Source: CAYNSX01 sp964400165
Lineage (GTDB): Bacteria > Armatimonadota > Hebobacteria > CAYNSX01
Direction of reading: 5' to 3'
NCBI GenBank assembly: GCA_964400165.1
Contig: CAYNSX010000009.1
Location: forward strand, 1-62,417
Length of the DNA stretch: 62,417 bases
Shown here: positions 51,128-58,905 of the stretch, one piece after another
Layout: every line of letters begins with the position of its first letter
How positions within the stretch are numbered: the stretch's first letter is position 1
The notes under the pieces: model-generated
What the model saw: only the letters and a program-made list of their open reading frames with translations
The model's database searches: none
Told to the model about the DNA's origin: nothing
Translations under genes and position numbers: made by a program

Positions 51128-52285
51128 ATGACGCTTCGAGCGATACAGGCCGAGTTGGCTTTCCCGACGACCCCAATGGGTTCTCTCCGCGAGAGAGTCA
51201 CATACCTCGAAACTTGCCCTTGGTTAGAAGGGAGCCTTCGGAATAAGCTCTGGCGTCACCCGCTACACTCGCTCAGCAGTTATCCAAGCAAGCTAAGACC
51301 GCAGATTGTCCATCTGTTTGTGCGTCACTTGTGTCCGGAAGGCGGAACCGTCCTCGACCCATTTGCTGGCTCGGGGACCGTGGTTCTCGAGTCAGGAATG
51401 CTTGGCCGAGCTGGCATCGGCATCGATCTGAGTCCCTATGCAGTGACACTCATCCGCGCCAAGGCACGACCGTCCTCTCCCGAACAGGTTGCGGAGCGGA
51501 TCAAAGCGATAGAAGCACAAAGTCTTTTGGTGGAATGTCCTGCGGACATCCCCATGCAGGTGCGGGAGTTCTTCCATGAGAAGACGCTTCGAGAAATTGT
51601 TGGGTTTCGATCGGCGCTCGATCCAGTTGATGATGTTGACAACTTTGTCTTGGCGCTCATGTGCGGGATTCTGCACGGCGGCCGCCCCGGCTTCCTTAGT
51701 CGCCAAACCCGAGACATTATTCCGTTGAAGCCACTGGGGCCCGCGGAACACAGACGGGTTGCGCCCCGCTTATCCGCTAAGCTGCGTCGGGTGTTCTCCA
51801 AACCTCTGCCAGGCGAATTCAAGCCCGGAGAGGCCTATTGGGCGGATAGTCGCGATCTGTCCTTTCTTCCCGAAGATTCTGTAGACATGATCTTGACCTC
51901 GCCGCCTTTCTTTGAGACGACTGAGTTCGTTCGGCATAATTGGTTGAGACTATGGTTAGTAGGGTGGAGTCTGGATGAGCAGAGAGACCGAGCGAAGCAG
52001 TTCATCGGCGAAAAGGCCGCACAGTTGGACAGATTTGAGAGCGATCTGTCCGCGGTGCTCGCTGAAGCTGTAAGATGCCTGAGGCCTGGTGGAATCGCCG
52101 TCGTACATTCAGGGAAACGAAAGGGAGACAATATGACAGAAATGATCTTGCGCTTCGCTACATCGATGGATCTGACACTTTTGTCTGTTATCGATGAAAG
52201 TGTCGACCACACCCGGCGTCACGCCATCCGACATATCAGTGGTCTAAGCCATGAATTCGTTGTGCTTCAAAGAAAGAGCGGTTGA
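51128..52285 (+). CDS. DNA methyltransferase (N4-cytosine or N6-adenine) of the restriction-modification pair
   Basis: 385 residues. SAM motif I TVLDPFAGSGTVVLESG at about 74-90, catalytic motif IV DMILTSPPFFE at about 253-263, and RPGGIAVVHSGK near 330. Motif I precedes motif IV with about 175 residues between, so the order is alpha-like. TSPPF is common in N4-cytosine enzymes but does not prove the target base. It should protect the host sites cut by the adjacent nuclease. Same lower-GC composition as the nuclease gene. Confidence 0.88.
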   Translation: MTLRAIQAELAFPTTPMGSLRERVTYLETCPWLEGSLRNKLWRHPLHSLSSYPSKLRPQIVHLFVRHLCPEGGTVLDPFAGSGTVVLESGMLGRAGIGIDLSPYAVTLIRAKARPSSPEQVAERIKAIEAQSLLVECPADIPMQVREFFHEKTLREIVGFRSALDPVDDVDNFVLALMCGILHGGRPGFLSRQTRDIIPLKPLGPAEHRRVAPRLSAKLRRVFSKPLPGEFKPGEAYWADSRDLSFLPEDSVDMILTSPPFFETTEFVRHNWLRLWLVGWSLDEQRDRAKQFIGEKAAQLDRFESDLSAVLAEAVRCLRPGGIAVVHSGKRKGDNMTEMILRFATSMDLTLLSVIDESVDHTRRHAIRHISGLSHEFVVLQRKSG

Positions 52286-52291
52286 CTGAGC

Positions 52292-52750
52292 ATGGACAAT
52301 AGGTGGTCTGTGACTGCGGCCTGGGCCGGTGTCGCTTTGGGAGCTCTGTCACTACTTTGGCACGTTCTCCGTTCTCGCTCCGAAGGTGCTCGGCTGTGGC
52401 TCAGCCTGTATCACCCGTGTGTCCCAAGTGGGACAGGTGACGTTGCAGTTCCCCTCCGAATTGAAAACCTTGGCCTCCAACCCACTACTGTTTCCGACAT
52501 CTCGAGTTCGTGTACGGTTTGCGGATTCCAGGTGCCAGCGCATGGACTAGTTCAAAAGCCATGGATGCCACGATCGGTAGCGGGGCACGGAGTAATCGAG
52601 ATGAACGAACTCAAGCTACCCCAGTTCCATGACAGTCACGTCTCCAACGATCGGTGCCCCTCAGATTCCTTCAAGATTGAGGTTCAGGCGACAGGCGCGC
52701 GGACTCGTGTCATTCGAGTATGTTGGGCCGGTTATCGAAAGGGAGAATAG
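52292..52750 (+). CDS. Hypothetical protein with N-terminal membrane helix
   Basis: 152 residues: helix WSVTAAWAGVALGALSLLWHVL, then a beta-rich domain (VAVPLRIENLGLQPTTVSDI) with several Cys residues. No family recognised. It starts six bases after the methyltransferase stop, shares its composition, and overlaps the end of the minus-strand HicB gene by 41 bases, so it looks like the last cargo gene of the island. Confidence 0.5.
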   Translation: MDNRWSVTAAWAGVALGALSLLWHVLRSRSEGARLWLSLYHPCVPSGTGDVAVPLRIENLGLQPTTVSDISSSCTVCGFQVPAHGLVQKPWMPRSVAGHGVIEMNELKLPQFHDSHVSNDRCPSDSFKIEVQATGARTRVIRVCWAGYRKGE

Positions 52751-52967
52751 AATCCAACCCAGTGGTGTTAGGCACGCAGCTCTGTTCGCGGCCATTCGGT
52801 GAATCAGGTTCATCCTCGAGGTATAGTTCGACGGCTTCGCGGAGGTTGGTGAGGGCTTCCTCGACCGTCGCGCCCTGGCTGACGACGCCAAGTTCGATGC
52901 AACGGCTGACGAATTCTTTGTCGCCCTTGGACACGACGGCGGTGTAAACGCGCTTCATGAGCTTCAT
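52710..52967 (-). CDS. Orphan HicB-like antitoxin with atypical C-terminal tail
   Basis: 85 residues. VYTAVVSKGDKEFVSRCIELGVVSQGATVEEALTNLREAVELYLE is a HicB N-terminal domain. The tail after residue 54 (DEPDSPNGREQSCVPN and on) is unlike HicB and is partly antisense to the island gene at 52292-52750. No hicA is on either side. ATG 52967 or 52958 may be the start. Probably what remains of a toxin-antitoxin locus cut by insertion. Confidence 0.65.
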   Translation of the reverse strand: MKLMKRVYTAVVSKGDKEFVSRCIELGVVSQGATVEEALTNLREAVELYLEDEPDSPNGREQSCVPNTTGLDSILPFDNRPNILE

Positions 52968-52997
52968 TCTACCTGACGCGAGGGCGTCCGGTCTCCA

Positions 52998-53500
52998 ACC
53001 CCTGCCCCGTCCCCTCCCCATAAATGGAGAGGGGGACAGCAGAACCACCTCACCCCCGGCCCCTCTCCGTCTCACGGAGAGGGGGAAAGCAATCAAGATG
53101 GTCTTCCCCTCTCCACGCCAGTGGGGAGGGGAGTGAGGGGAGGGGACCGCAGGGCGATGGGAACATATGCAACAGCACCGGCCTGGAGGCCGGCGGTACC
53201 CAAGCGACCCCACCCCTCACCCCTCCCCATGAATGGAGAGGGGTGACTGTGAGCAACCCCATCCCCAGCCCTTCCCCGCGCGCAGGGAAGGGCGACGACA
53301 ACAACCCGCTGGCGCGAAAGGGCGGGAGTGGGAATAATGCGGGTGCGGGAAGGACTATGGACGAAGTGTCACACAACCGGCGCGCTGCGCCACCGAGCAA
53401 CCCCACCCCTAACCCCTCCCCGATTTCAGGGAGGGGCAGAGACAACAACAACCCCACCCCCGGCCCCTCCCCGATTTCGGAGAGGGGAGTAGAAGGGGAA
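52998..53500. repeat. Long run of palindromic repeats
   Basis: At least six elements: CCCCTCCCCATAAATGGAGAGGGG (about 53012), CCCCTCTCCGTCTCACGGAGAGGGG (about 53060), one near 53105-53140, one near 53215-53240, GCCCTTCCCCGCGCGCAGGGAAGGGC (about 53267), and two elements reading CCCTCCCCGATTTC at about 53415 and 53466. GGCCTGGAGGCCGG lies at about 53179. The stretch 52968-53356 has no gene. Confidence 0.8.
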
Positions 53501-54034
53501 TTGGAGGCGCGGCGGGCGCGGGAGCGCGCGAAATACGAGACGCTGTCCGCCACCGACTACGGCGGGACGAACCACGGGCGGTTCGCCACGCGGCTGGTGC
53601 GCAGTCTGCGGCCGCGGTTCGTGGCGGATTTCGGGTGCGGGAAGAACCGCTTCATTCAGCACCTGCGGCGGTTCGGCATCGAGGGCGCCGGGATCGACTT
53701 TGCGATGCCCGAAGCGGATGTGCAGGCGCCGATGCACCAGGTGCCGCTGCAGTCGGGCGTCGCCGATGTGGTGACGGCCTTCGATTCGCTGGAGCACCTG
53801 CTGCCGGAGGAAGTGGACGAGGTGTTCGACGAAATGCGGCGAGTGGGAAAGCCGGGCGCGCACTTCGTGTTCAGCATCGCGACGAAGCAGAGCCATCTCA
53901 CCGCATGCGGCGAGAATCTGCACCCGACGGTACAGCCGTTGGCGTGGTGGCTGGAGCGCATCGCGCGGGTGGGGACGGTGCGGAAGCGGATGTTTTTGCT
54001 GCGGTACATCGTGGGGGACTTTAGAACAGAGTGA
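53357..54034 (+). CDS. Class I SAM-dependent methyltransferase
   Basis: 225 residues from ATG 53357. The real domain begins near the bases at 53501 (LEARRARERAKYETLSATDY): motif I VADFGCGKNRFIQHLRR, acidic end of strand 2 GAGIDFA, motif IV-like VADVVTAFDSLEHLLPEEVDE. The first 48 residues are encoded by two REP-like repeats (NPSPISGRG twice, about 17 residues apart), so either they form a disordered extension or translation starts at TTG 53501, which has GAAGGGG upstream. Substrate unknown. Confidence 0.7.
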   Translation: MDEVSHNRRAAPPSNPTPNPSPISGRGRDNNNPTPGPSPISERGVEGELEARRARERAKYETLSATDYGGTNHGRFATRLVRSLRPRFVADFGCGKNRFIQHLRRFGIEGAGIDFAMPEADVQAPMHQVPLQSGVADVVTAFDSLEHLLPEEVDEVFDEMRRVGKPGAHFVFSIATKQSHLTACGENLHPTVQPLAWWLERIARVGTVRKRMFLLRYIVGDFRTE

Positions 54035-54037
54035 CCG

Positions 54038-54082
54038 GGGAGGCGGGGAGGCAGGGAGGCAGTGACCGCCTCCCCGCCTCCC
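54038..54082. terminator. Hairpin between convergent genes
   Basis: A perfect 15-bp stem, GGGAGGCGGGGAGGC / GCCTCCCCGCCTCCC, with a 15-base loop starts four bases after the methyltransferase stop and faces the SDR39U1 gene end. A clear T run is missing. Confidence 0.45.
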
Positions 54083-54127
54083 TGGTTCCTCTACTTAAGG
54101 ATGTGGCGAAGCACGGGTTCGAGTGAC

Positions 54128-54176
54128 CCCCCTCACCCCGCCCTGCGGGCACCCCTCTCCGTTAACGGAGAGGGGC
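54128..54176. repeat. REP-like element after SDR39U1 gene
   Basis: CCCTCACCCCGCCCTGCGGG followed by CCCCTCTCCGTTAACGGAGAGGGG, whose centre GTTAAC is a perfect palindrome. Confidence 0.75.
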
Positions 54177-54187
54177 TTGTGGCAAAC

Positions 54188-55081
54188 TCACTGGCTCAAG
54201 ATATGCCGCAGCGCGGGTTCGAGGGTTGCGTATTGGAAGCGGAAACCGGCGGCGGTGAGGCGGGCGGGCTCGACGCGCTGGCTGCCGAGCAGGACGCTGC
54301 GGCCCATTTCACCGAAGAGTAGGCCGATCATGAAGGTGGGGACGGGGAAGATGGTGGGGCGGCGCAGGATGCGGCCGAGGGTCTTGGTGAACTCGCGGTT
54401 GGTGACCGGGTTCGGGGCGACGGCGTTGACGGGACCGGACAGCGTGTCACTCGTGAGCGCGAACTGGTAGGCGGCGAGCAGGTCGTCGAGCGCAATCCAC
54501 GACATCCATTGCTGGCCGCTGCCGAGGACGCCGCCCACAAGGAAGTCGAATGCGGGCAGCATCAGTTTCAGCGCGCCGCCCTTCGTGCTCAAGACAATGC
54601 CGGTGCGGAGATTGACGACGCGGATGCCCGCGTGCGCGGCGGGCGCGCAGGCGGCTTCCCACTCGCGGCAGACGCCGGCGAGAAAGTCGCCGCCTGGGGC
54701 GCTGTCTTCGTTGAGTGCATCGCCGCCGCGGTCGCCGTAGTAGCCGATGGCGGAGGCGCACACGAGGACGCGCGGGCGCGGGGTGAGTTTGGCCAGCGCC
54801 TCGGCAAGCAGGCGCGTGCCCTGCGTTCGACTTTCAAGAATGCGTTGCTTGCGGGCGGCGGTCCAGCGCGCGGCGATGGGTTCGCCGGCGAGGTGAACGG
54901 CGGCGTCGCACCCGGCGAGCGCGCCCGCATCAATCTCGCCGCGCGGCGGGTCCCATGACACCGCGCCCGCGGGCGCGGGGTTTGTCCGCACGAGCGGTGT
55001 GACCTGATGCCCGGCGGCACGCAGTGCGGCGCCGAGTGCGGTGCCGATAAATCCCGAGGCGCCGGAGAGGAGGATTCTCAT
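54188..55081 (-). CDS. TIGR01777-type NAD-dependent epimerase (SDR39U1/YfcH family)
   Basis: 297 residues. Rossmann motif LLSGASGFIGTAL, SWDPPRGEIDAGALAGCDAAVHLAGEPIA, IGYYGDRGG and LRTGIVLSTKGG are characteristic of the YfcH/SDR39U1 group; a DUF1731-like C-terminal end follows (PVPTFMIGLLFGEMG). GGAGG lies about nine bases before ATG 55081. Last gene of a four-gene operon with a small membrane protein, a DCC-MBOAT fusion and a GbsR-like regulator. Enzyme substrate unknown. Confidence 0.92.
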   Translation of the reverse strand: MRILLSGASGFIGTALGAALRAAGHQVTPLVRTNPAPAGAVSWDPPRGEIDAGALAGCDAAVHLAGEPIAARWTAARKQRILESRTQGTRLLAEALAKLTPRPRVLVCASAIGYYGDRGGDALNEDSAPGGDFLAGVCREWEAACAPAAHAGIRVVNLRTGIVLSTKGGALKLMLPAFDFLVGGVLGSGQQWMSWIALDDLLAAYQFALTSDTLSGPVNAVAPNPVTNREFTKTLGRILRRPTIFPVPTFMIGLLFGEMGRSVLLGSQRVEPARLTAAGFRFQYATLEPALRHILSQ

Positions 55082-55097
55082 TTGTGTGACCTCCGCT

Positions 55098-55544
55098 TCA
55101 TGATGTTCGGAACCAGATATGCCAAACCACCAGGCCGACATAGGTCGCGGCGAGCGATGCGATAAGGGTCGTCAGCAGGATGTGTCCGACCGTGAAGGCG
55201 CGGCCGGGGGGCCAATCTCGGTGATCGTAGTAGGTGAAGTCCACGACCAGTCGCGCAGTCCAATACACGCCGATGAACGCGGCGAGTCCGAGCGCCGTCC
55301 GGTCGCCGCGCAACAGTTCTTGATGCAGGACGAGGGTCAGGACCCCGAAGGCGACGACCGTGAACATTGTGAAGCCGCCGTACACCCACATCAATTTGCG
55401 ATTGAATGGGTGCAGCGAAGCCAAGTCGGTGCGCCAATGCAGGCGGATGGGGACTTGCGAACCGGCGAGCGTGAGCAGGAAGTGACCGCCGCCGGCGAGC
55501 CAGAGCGCGATATCGAAGCAGCGAGTCAGAGTGAGCGCGTCCAT
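55098..55544 (-). CDS. Small four-helix membrane protein
   Basis: 148 residues with four predicted helices (CFDIALWLAGGGHFLLTLAG, MWVYGGFTMFTVVAFGVLTLVL, TALGLAAFIGVYWTARLVVDF, VGHILLTTLIASLAATYVGLV). Conserved-looking charged residues lie at helix ends (YYDHRDWPPGRAF). Family not recognised. The ATG is one base beyond the stop of the DCC-MBOAT gene; GGAG lies upstream. Confidence 0.7.
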   Translation of the reverse strand: MDALTLTRCFDIALWLAGGGHFLLTLAGSQVPIRLHWRTDLASLHPFNRKLMWVYGGFTMFTVVAFGVLTLVLHQELLRGDRTALGLAAFIGVYWTARLVVDFTYYDHRDWPPGRAFTVGHILLTTLIASLAATYVGLVVWHIWFRTS

Positions 55545-55545
55545 T

Positions 55546-56811
55546 TCACGATGCTCCAAGGACGCGCAGGAACGGCAGCGCCACCGCGCGCAGGAAGGGT
55601 GGGTGTGCGACGAGAGGGAACAGCACGGACGACACGATGACCGCAAAGAGATAGCCGCGCGCGCCGCGGCCAAGTCCCAGCGCACGCCCGGTTTGTGATC
55701 GCTCGAACAGGATCCCGACCGCCTGCAGAAGGAAGTACAGCGTGGGCAGGCCGTAGCCGCCGTGCGCGGGCACGGAAATCACAAGGTCGTGCACAAGACC
55801 GGAAGCGAGGAATCCGGCGAGCAAGCCGACGGTAGGGCCGAAGCGCTTGGTGACGGGGACGAAGACAAAGGTGTGGCTCAAGTCACGGAAGGCGGCGTTC
55901 CAGCGCTTCGACCAGAACTCGAAGAGCGAGCGCGTGCGGGTTGGCTGATTCATCAGCGGCGCGGCGTCCACCCCAAACGCGCGCCAGAGAAGGGAGAGTA
56001 AGGCGAACGCGCCATAGTGCAGCAGAAGTAGGACGCCCGTCAGGCCGACGAGGCCGACCAGAATGATGTGGGCGTTGTGCAGGCGTGGTGTCGCAAACCA
56101 AACGAGCACTATCCCCAGGGCGATGTTGACGAGCGCGGGGAGCCATTCGCTCGCGGCGGGACGCGCCGGGCGGCGGTGTGTGTCGAGGAATGCGGGCGCG
56201 TCCATGCCGATCCACAGGAAGAGGTAGGCGAGCGACCGCGGCAACGGGATGTCGGACAGCAGCGAGCGGGCGCGCCACCAGGTGACCCACTTGCAACCCG
56301 CAAACACGGCGGCAGCGAGCAGCCACATGAAGGCCCAGGCGGGCCAAGTGCGGCCGACGAAGAAGGCCGCGGCCGGAATGAGAACGAACGGCAGCCATCC
56401 GACTAGCGTCGCCACACCGCGCCGCGGAGCGGACAGCCCGCGAAGGTGCCGATGGCGGGCAATGACGCGATAGGTGCAACGGGCGAGAGCCATCCCGCCG
56501 GGCAGATGGGCGGCCCCGCGCAGCGGTCGCAGCCACCAGATGGCGCCAGCCAGATGCAGGACGGCGTCAGCGCCGCCGAGCACGCGGCCGTCGGGCGTGA
56601 GGACGCGCATTTCGGTTAGTGGGGCGCCGGGCGAGAGGTGCAGCGCGTCAGAAACAGCCGGGTCTTGGAGCGTCTTCAATTCGAAGCCGCCAGCGCCAAG
56701 CGAGCGTGCGTGCCGGCGGGCGAGGCGGGTGCACGAGGCGCAGTCGCCGTCGTAGCAGACCCAGCCGCGCGGCGGGGTCAGGTCCGCGGCAGCGCGTGCG
56801 TCGGTCGGCAT
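55546..56811 (-). CDS. Fusion of a DCC (DUF393) thiol-oxidoreductase domain with an MBOAT/wax-synthase-like acyltransferase
   Basis: 421 residues. Residues 15-125 are a DUF393 domain with the motif YDGDCASC (C24, C27) and GADAVLHLAGAIWWLRPLR. From about 135 the protein is a multi-pass membrane enzyme. FEFWSKRWNAAFRD (about 298-311) and SGLVHDLVIS, with candidate catalytic His342, match the MBOAT-like wax synthase domain. Usual family members carry only one of the two parts. The product is probably a membrane lipid-modifying acyltransferase whose activity depends on the redox domain; that link is inference. Confidence 0.75.
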   Translation of the reverse strand: MPTDARAAADLTPPRGWVCYDGDCASCTRLARRHARSLGAGGFELKTLQDPAVSDALHLSPGAPLTEMRVLTPDGRVLGGADAVLHLAGAIWWLRPLRGAAHLPGGMALARCTYRVIARHRHLRGLSAPRRGVATLVGWLPFVLIPAAAFFVGRTWPAWAFMWLLAAAVFAGCKWVTWWRARSLLSDIPLPRSLAYLFLWIGMDAPAFLDTHRRPARPAASEWLPALVNIALGIVLVWFATPRLHNAHIILVGLVGLTGVLLLLHYGAFALLSLLWRAFGVDAAPLMNQPTRTRSLFEFWSKRWNAAFRDLSHTFVFVPVTKRFGPTVGLLAGFLASGLVHDLVISVPAHGGYGLPTLYFLLQAVGILFERSQTGRALGLGRGARGYLFAVIVSSVLFPLVAHPPFLRAVALPFLRVLGAS

Positions 56812-56833
56812 GGCCGGGGCTCCTCGGAGCGCG

Positions 56834-57379
56834 TCACTTGGTGGCCTCCTTGATTGCGGAGAGTGGGAAGTCGCCCGCGGAGGTCAGCAACTGCTTGAGC
56901 ATGTCGGGCGGCAAGAGGCGGATCTGGTGATACCAGCGGTTAGCGGCTTCGAAGATGTCGAGCATTTCGCGCAGGCGCCGGCGGGCGTGCGCCTCACCAT
57001 TTTGTGAGTCGAGGTCGGCAAGCACGGTGCGGAGCAAGTCGACCGTGGGATCGATCTCGCGGCGCTTACGCTGTTCGAGGACAGTTTGGAACATCGCCCA
57101 GATGTCTTTCCGGACTGCGTAGTGGGTGCGGCGGTCGCCCGCGGTCGGGACCACCTCAGCGAGGTCCCAGCTCAACAGTTCGCGGAGACTGGTGCTGACA
57201 TTGGAACGGGCGATGCCCAACGCGTCCGCGATGTCGGCGGGTGTCAGGGGTTGTGGGGAGAGGATAAGAAGGGCGTGAATCTGGGCGACGGTTCGGTTGA
57301 CCCCCCAGCCGGTGCCGAGTTCGCCCCAATAGAGAATGAACTGGCGGAGACTGTCAGAGGTGGTACTTATTTCTTTCAT
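56834..57379 (-). CDS. GbsR/MarR-family transcriptional regulator
   Basis: 181 residues. A winged helix: WGVNRTVAQIHALLILSPQPLTPADIADALGIARSNVSTSLRELLSWDLAEVVPTAGDRRTHYAV is the GbsR-like pattern (longer than classical MarR), with a helical C-terminal dimerisation region. ATG 57379 lies about 14 bases after a -10 box, so an upstream in-frame ATG at 57409, which would precede that box, is unlikely. First gene of the DCC-MBOAT operon, presumably its regulator. Confidence 0.88.
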   Translation of the reverse strand: MKEISTTSDSLRQFILYWGELGTGWGVNRTVAQIHALLILSPQPLTPADIADALGIARSNVSTSLRELLSWDLAEVVPTAGDRRTHYAVRKDIWAMFQTVLEQRKRREIDPTVDLLRTVLADLDSQNGEAHARRRLREMLDIFEAANRWYHQIRLLPPDMLKQLLTSAGDFPLSAIKEATK

Positions 57380-57393
57380 TTCGGTAACAACAG

Positions 57394-57420
57394 AATATAG
57401 AGAAATCATGGGGTGGTCAA
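57394..57420 (-). promoter_or_regulatory. Probable promoter of the regulator operon
   Basis: Minus strand: TTGACC, 15 bases, TATATT, then 14 bases to ATG. The spacer is short. Sequences around the start (TTACCGAAATGAAAGAAATAAG) are AT-rich and could hold the operator of the encoded regulator. Confidence 0.45.
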
Positions 57421-57509
57421 GGCATAGAAAACGGAACAGGCCTGGCGGCCTGCGGTACCGGACGTCGCCATCTTCCGGCCCCTCCCCATTAGTGGAGAGG
57501 GACAAAAGG

Positions 57510-57539
57510 TTACTCCGCACGGAGGGACTCGATGGGGTT
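57510..57539 (-). pseudogene. Remnant of an FtsX/MacB-type permease 3' end (copy 3)
   Basis: Minus strand reads NPIESLRAE-stop, matching the last residues of the permease gene at 57705-58904 (LDPIESLRAE-stop). Flanked by REP-like elements on both sides; nothing upstream in frame belongs to a permease. Confidence 0.55.
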
Positions 57540-57600
57540 CTCCCCTCACCCCCTCGCATTGTTCGGGGCGCCCCTCCCCGCTGGCGTGGAGAGGGGGAAG

Positions 57601-57653
57601 GATCACTCCGCCCTTAGCGACTCGATCGGGTCGAGGAGGGCGGCGCGGCGGGC
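57601..57653 (-). pseudogene. Remnant of an FtsX/MacB-type permease 3' end (copy 2)
   Basis: Minus strand reads ARRAALLDPIESLRAE-stop, identical in protein to the end of the intact permease but with several synonymous DNA changes. REP-like elements flank it at about 57568-57600 and 57656-57695. The whole gap 57380-57704 consists of these remnants, REP elements and the regulator promoter. Confidence 0.75.
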
Positions 57654-57704
57654 CGCAACCCCTCCCCCTGACCCCCTCCCCATGAATGGAGAGGGGGAAA
57701 GAGA

Positions 57705-58904
57705 TCACTCCGCTCGGAGGGACTCAATCGGGTCGAGGAGGGCGGCGCGGCGGGCGGGGAGGACGCCGGCGACGACGCCGGTGACGACACTGACGCCGAC
57801 GGCGGCGCCGACATAGACCAGGGGCGTGCTGATGGGCAGGCCGGGGACAAAGAGCCGAATCAGCCCGCCGACGCCGAGGCCGAAGGCGATGCCGGCGGCG
57901 CCGCCGCCGAGGGCGAGCAGGACGGCCTCGACGAGGAAGACGGAGAACACCTGGCGCGTGGTGGCGCCGACGGCGCGGATGAGGCCGATCTCGCCGGTGC
58001 GCTCACCGACCCCGATCCACATCATCGTCAGGATGCCGATGGCGCCGACGAGGAGCGAGATGCCGGCGATGCCGCCGACGGAGATGGTGATGATGTTCAT
58101 GACATTGCCGAAGACGCGCAGCATTTCGGTTTGCGTGAGGACGGTGAAATCTTCGCGGCCGTGGCGCTCGGTGAGCAGGCGGCGGACGGCGGCGGCGACG
58201 GAGTCGCCGAGCGACGCGTTGGCGTAAAGGATGTCGATTTCTTGCAACTCGTCGAGGTTGAACATCCGCATCGTGGTGGCGACGGGGACATAGAGGGTGT
58301 CATCGAGGTCGAAGCCGAGCATTTGTCCCTTCGGGATCATGACGCCGACGACGCGCAGGCGCTGGCCGGCGACGCGGACGAATTGCCCGAGCGCGTTCTC
58401 TTCGCCGAAGAGCTCGCGCTTGAGGCGCGGGCCGAGGACGGTGACGGCGGCGCCCTTGCGGGGGTCGCCGGGCGGAAGGAAGGTGCCCTGGCGAACTTCG
58501 AATTTCCACACTTGCGGCATTTTGTCGCTGACGCCGTAGACGAAGACGCTGCGGCCGCGGTTGTTCGCCTCGACGCGGGCGAGGCCGAAGGCGACGGGCA
58601 CGACTTCGACGACGCCGGGCAGGCGGCGGATGGCCTCGGCGTCTTCGAGGGTGAGTTTGCGCGTGGAGCCGCCGAGGACGCCGGGGATGCCGACGGTTTC
58701 AGTCTTGCCCGGGTTGACCTGCATCAGGTTGGTGCCGAACTGGGTGAACTGGTCAAGGAGGTAGCGGCGCGTACCTTCGCCGATGGAGGTGAGCAGCATC
58801 ACCGCGGCGATGCCGATGGCGATACCGAGCATCGAGAGGACGGAGCGCATCCGATGCGCGCGGAGGGTGGCGAATCCAAGGCCGAGGAGTTGCGTCAGTT
58901 CCAT
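57705..58904 (-). CDS. ABC exporter permease, FtsX/MacB type (second)
   Basis: 399 residues with MacB_PCD topology: N-terminal helix (LRAHRMRSVLSMLGIAIGIAAVMLLTSIGEG), a periplasmic domain of about 220 residues (QVNPGKTETVG, FVYGVSDKMPQVWKFEVRQG), then three helices with GERTGEIGLIRAVGATTRQV and the terminal LDPIESLRAE. Its start is one base after the stop of the first permease. It forms the membrane part of a tripartite-like exporter with the genes upstream. Confidence 0.92.
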   Translation of the reverse strand: MELTQLLGLGFATLRAHRMRSVLSMLGIAIGIAAVMLLTSIGEGTRRYLLDQFTQFGTNLMQVNPGKTETVGIPGVLGGSTRKLTLEDAEAIRRLPGVVEVVPVAFGLARVEANNRGRSVFVYGVSDKMPQVWKFEVRQGTFLPPGDPRKGAAVTVLGPRLKRELFGEENALGQFVRVAGQRLRVVGVMIPKGQMLGFDLDDTLYVPVATTMRMFNLDELQEIDILYANASLGDSVAAAVRRLLTERHGREDFTVLTQTEMLRVFGNVMNIITISVGGIAGISLLVGAIGILTMMWIGVGERTGEIGLIRAVGATTRQVFSVFLVEAVLLALGGGAAGIAFGLGVGGLIRLFVPGLPISTPLVYVGAAVGVSVVTGVVAGVLPARRAALLDPIESLRAE

Positions 58905-58905
58905 G

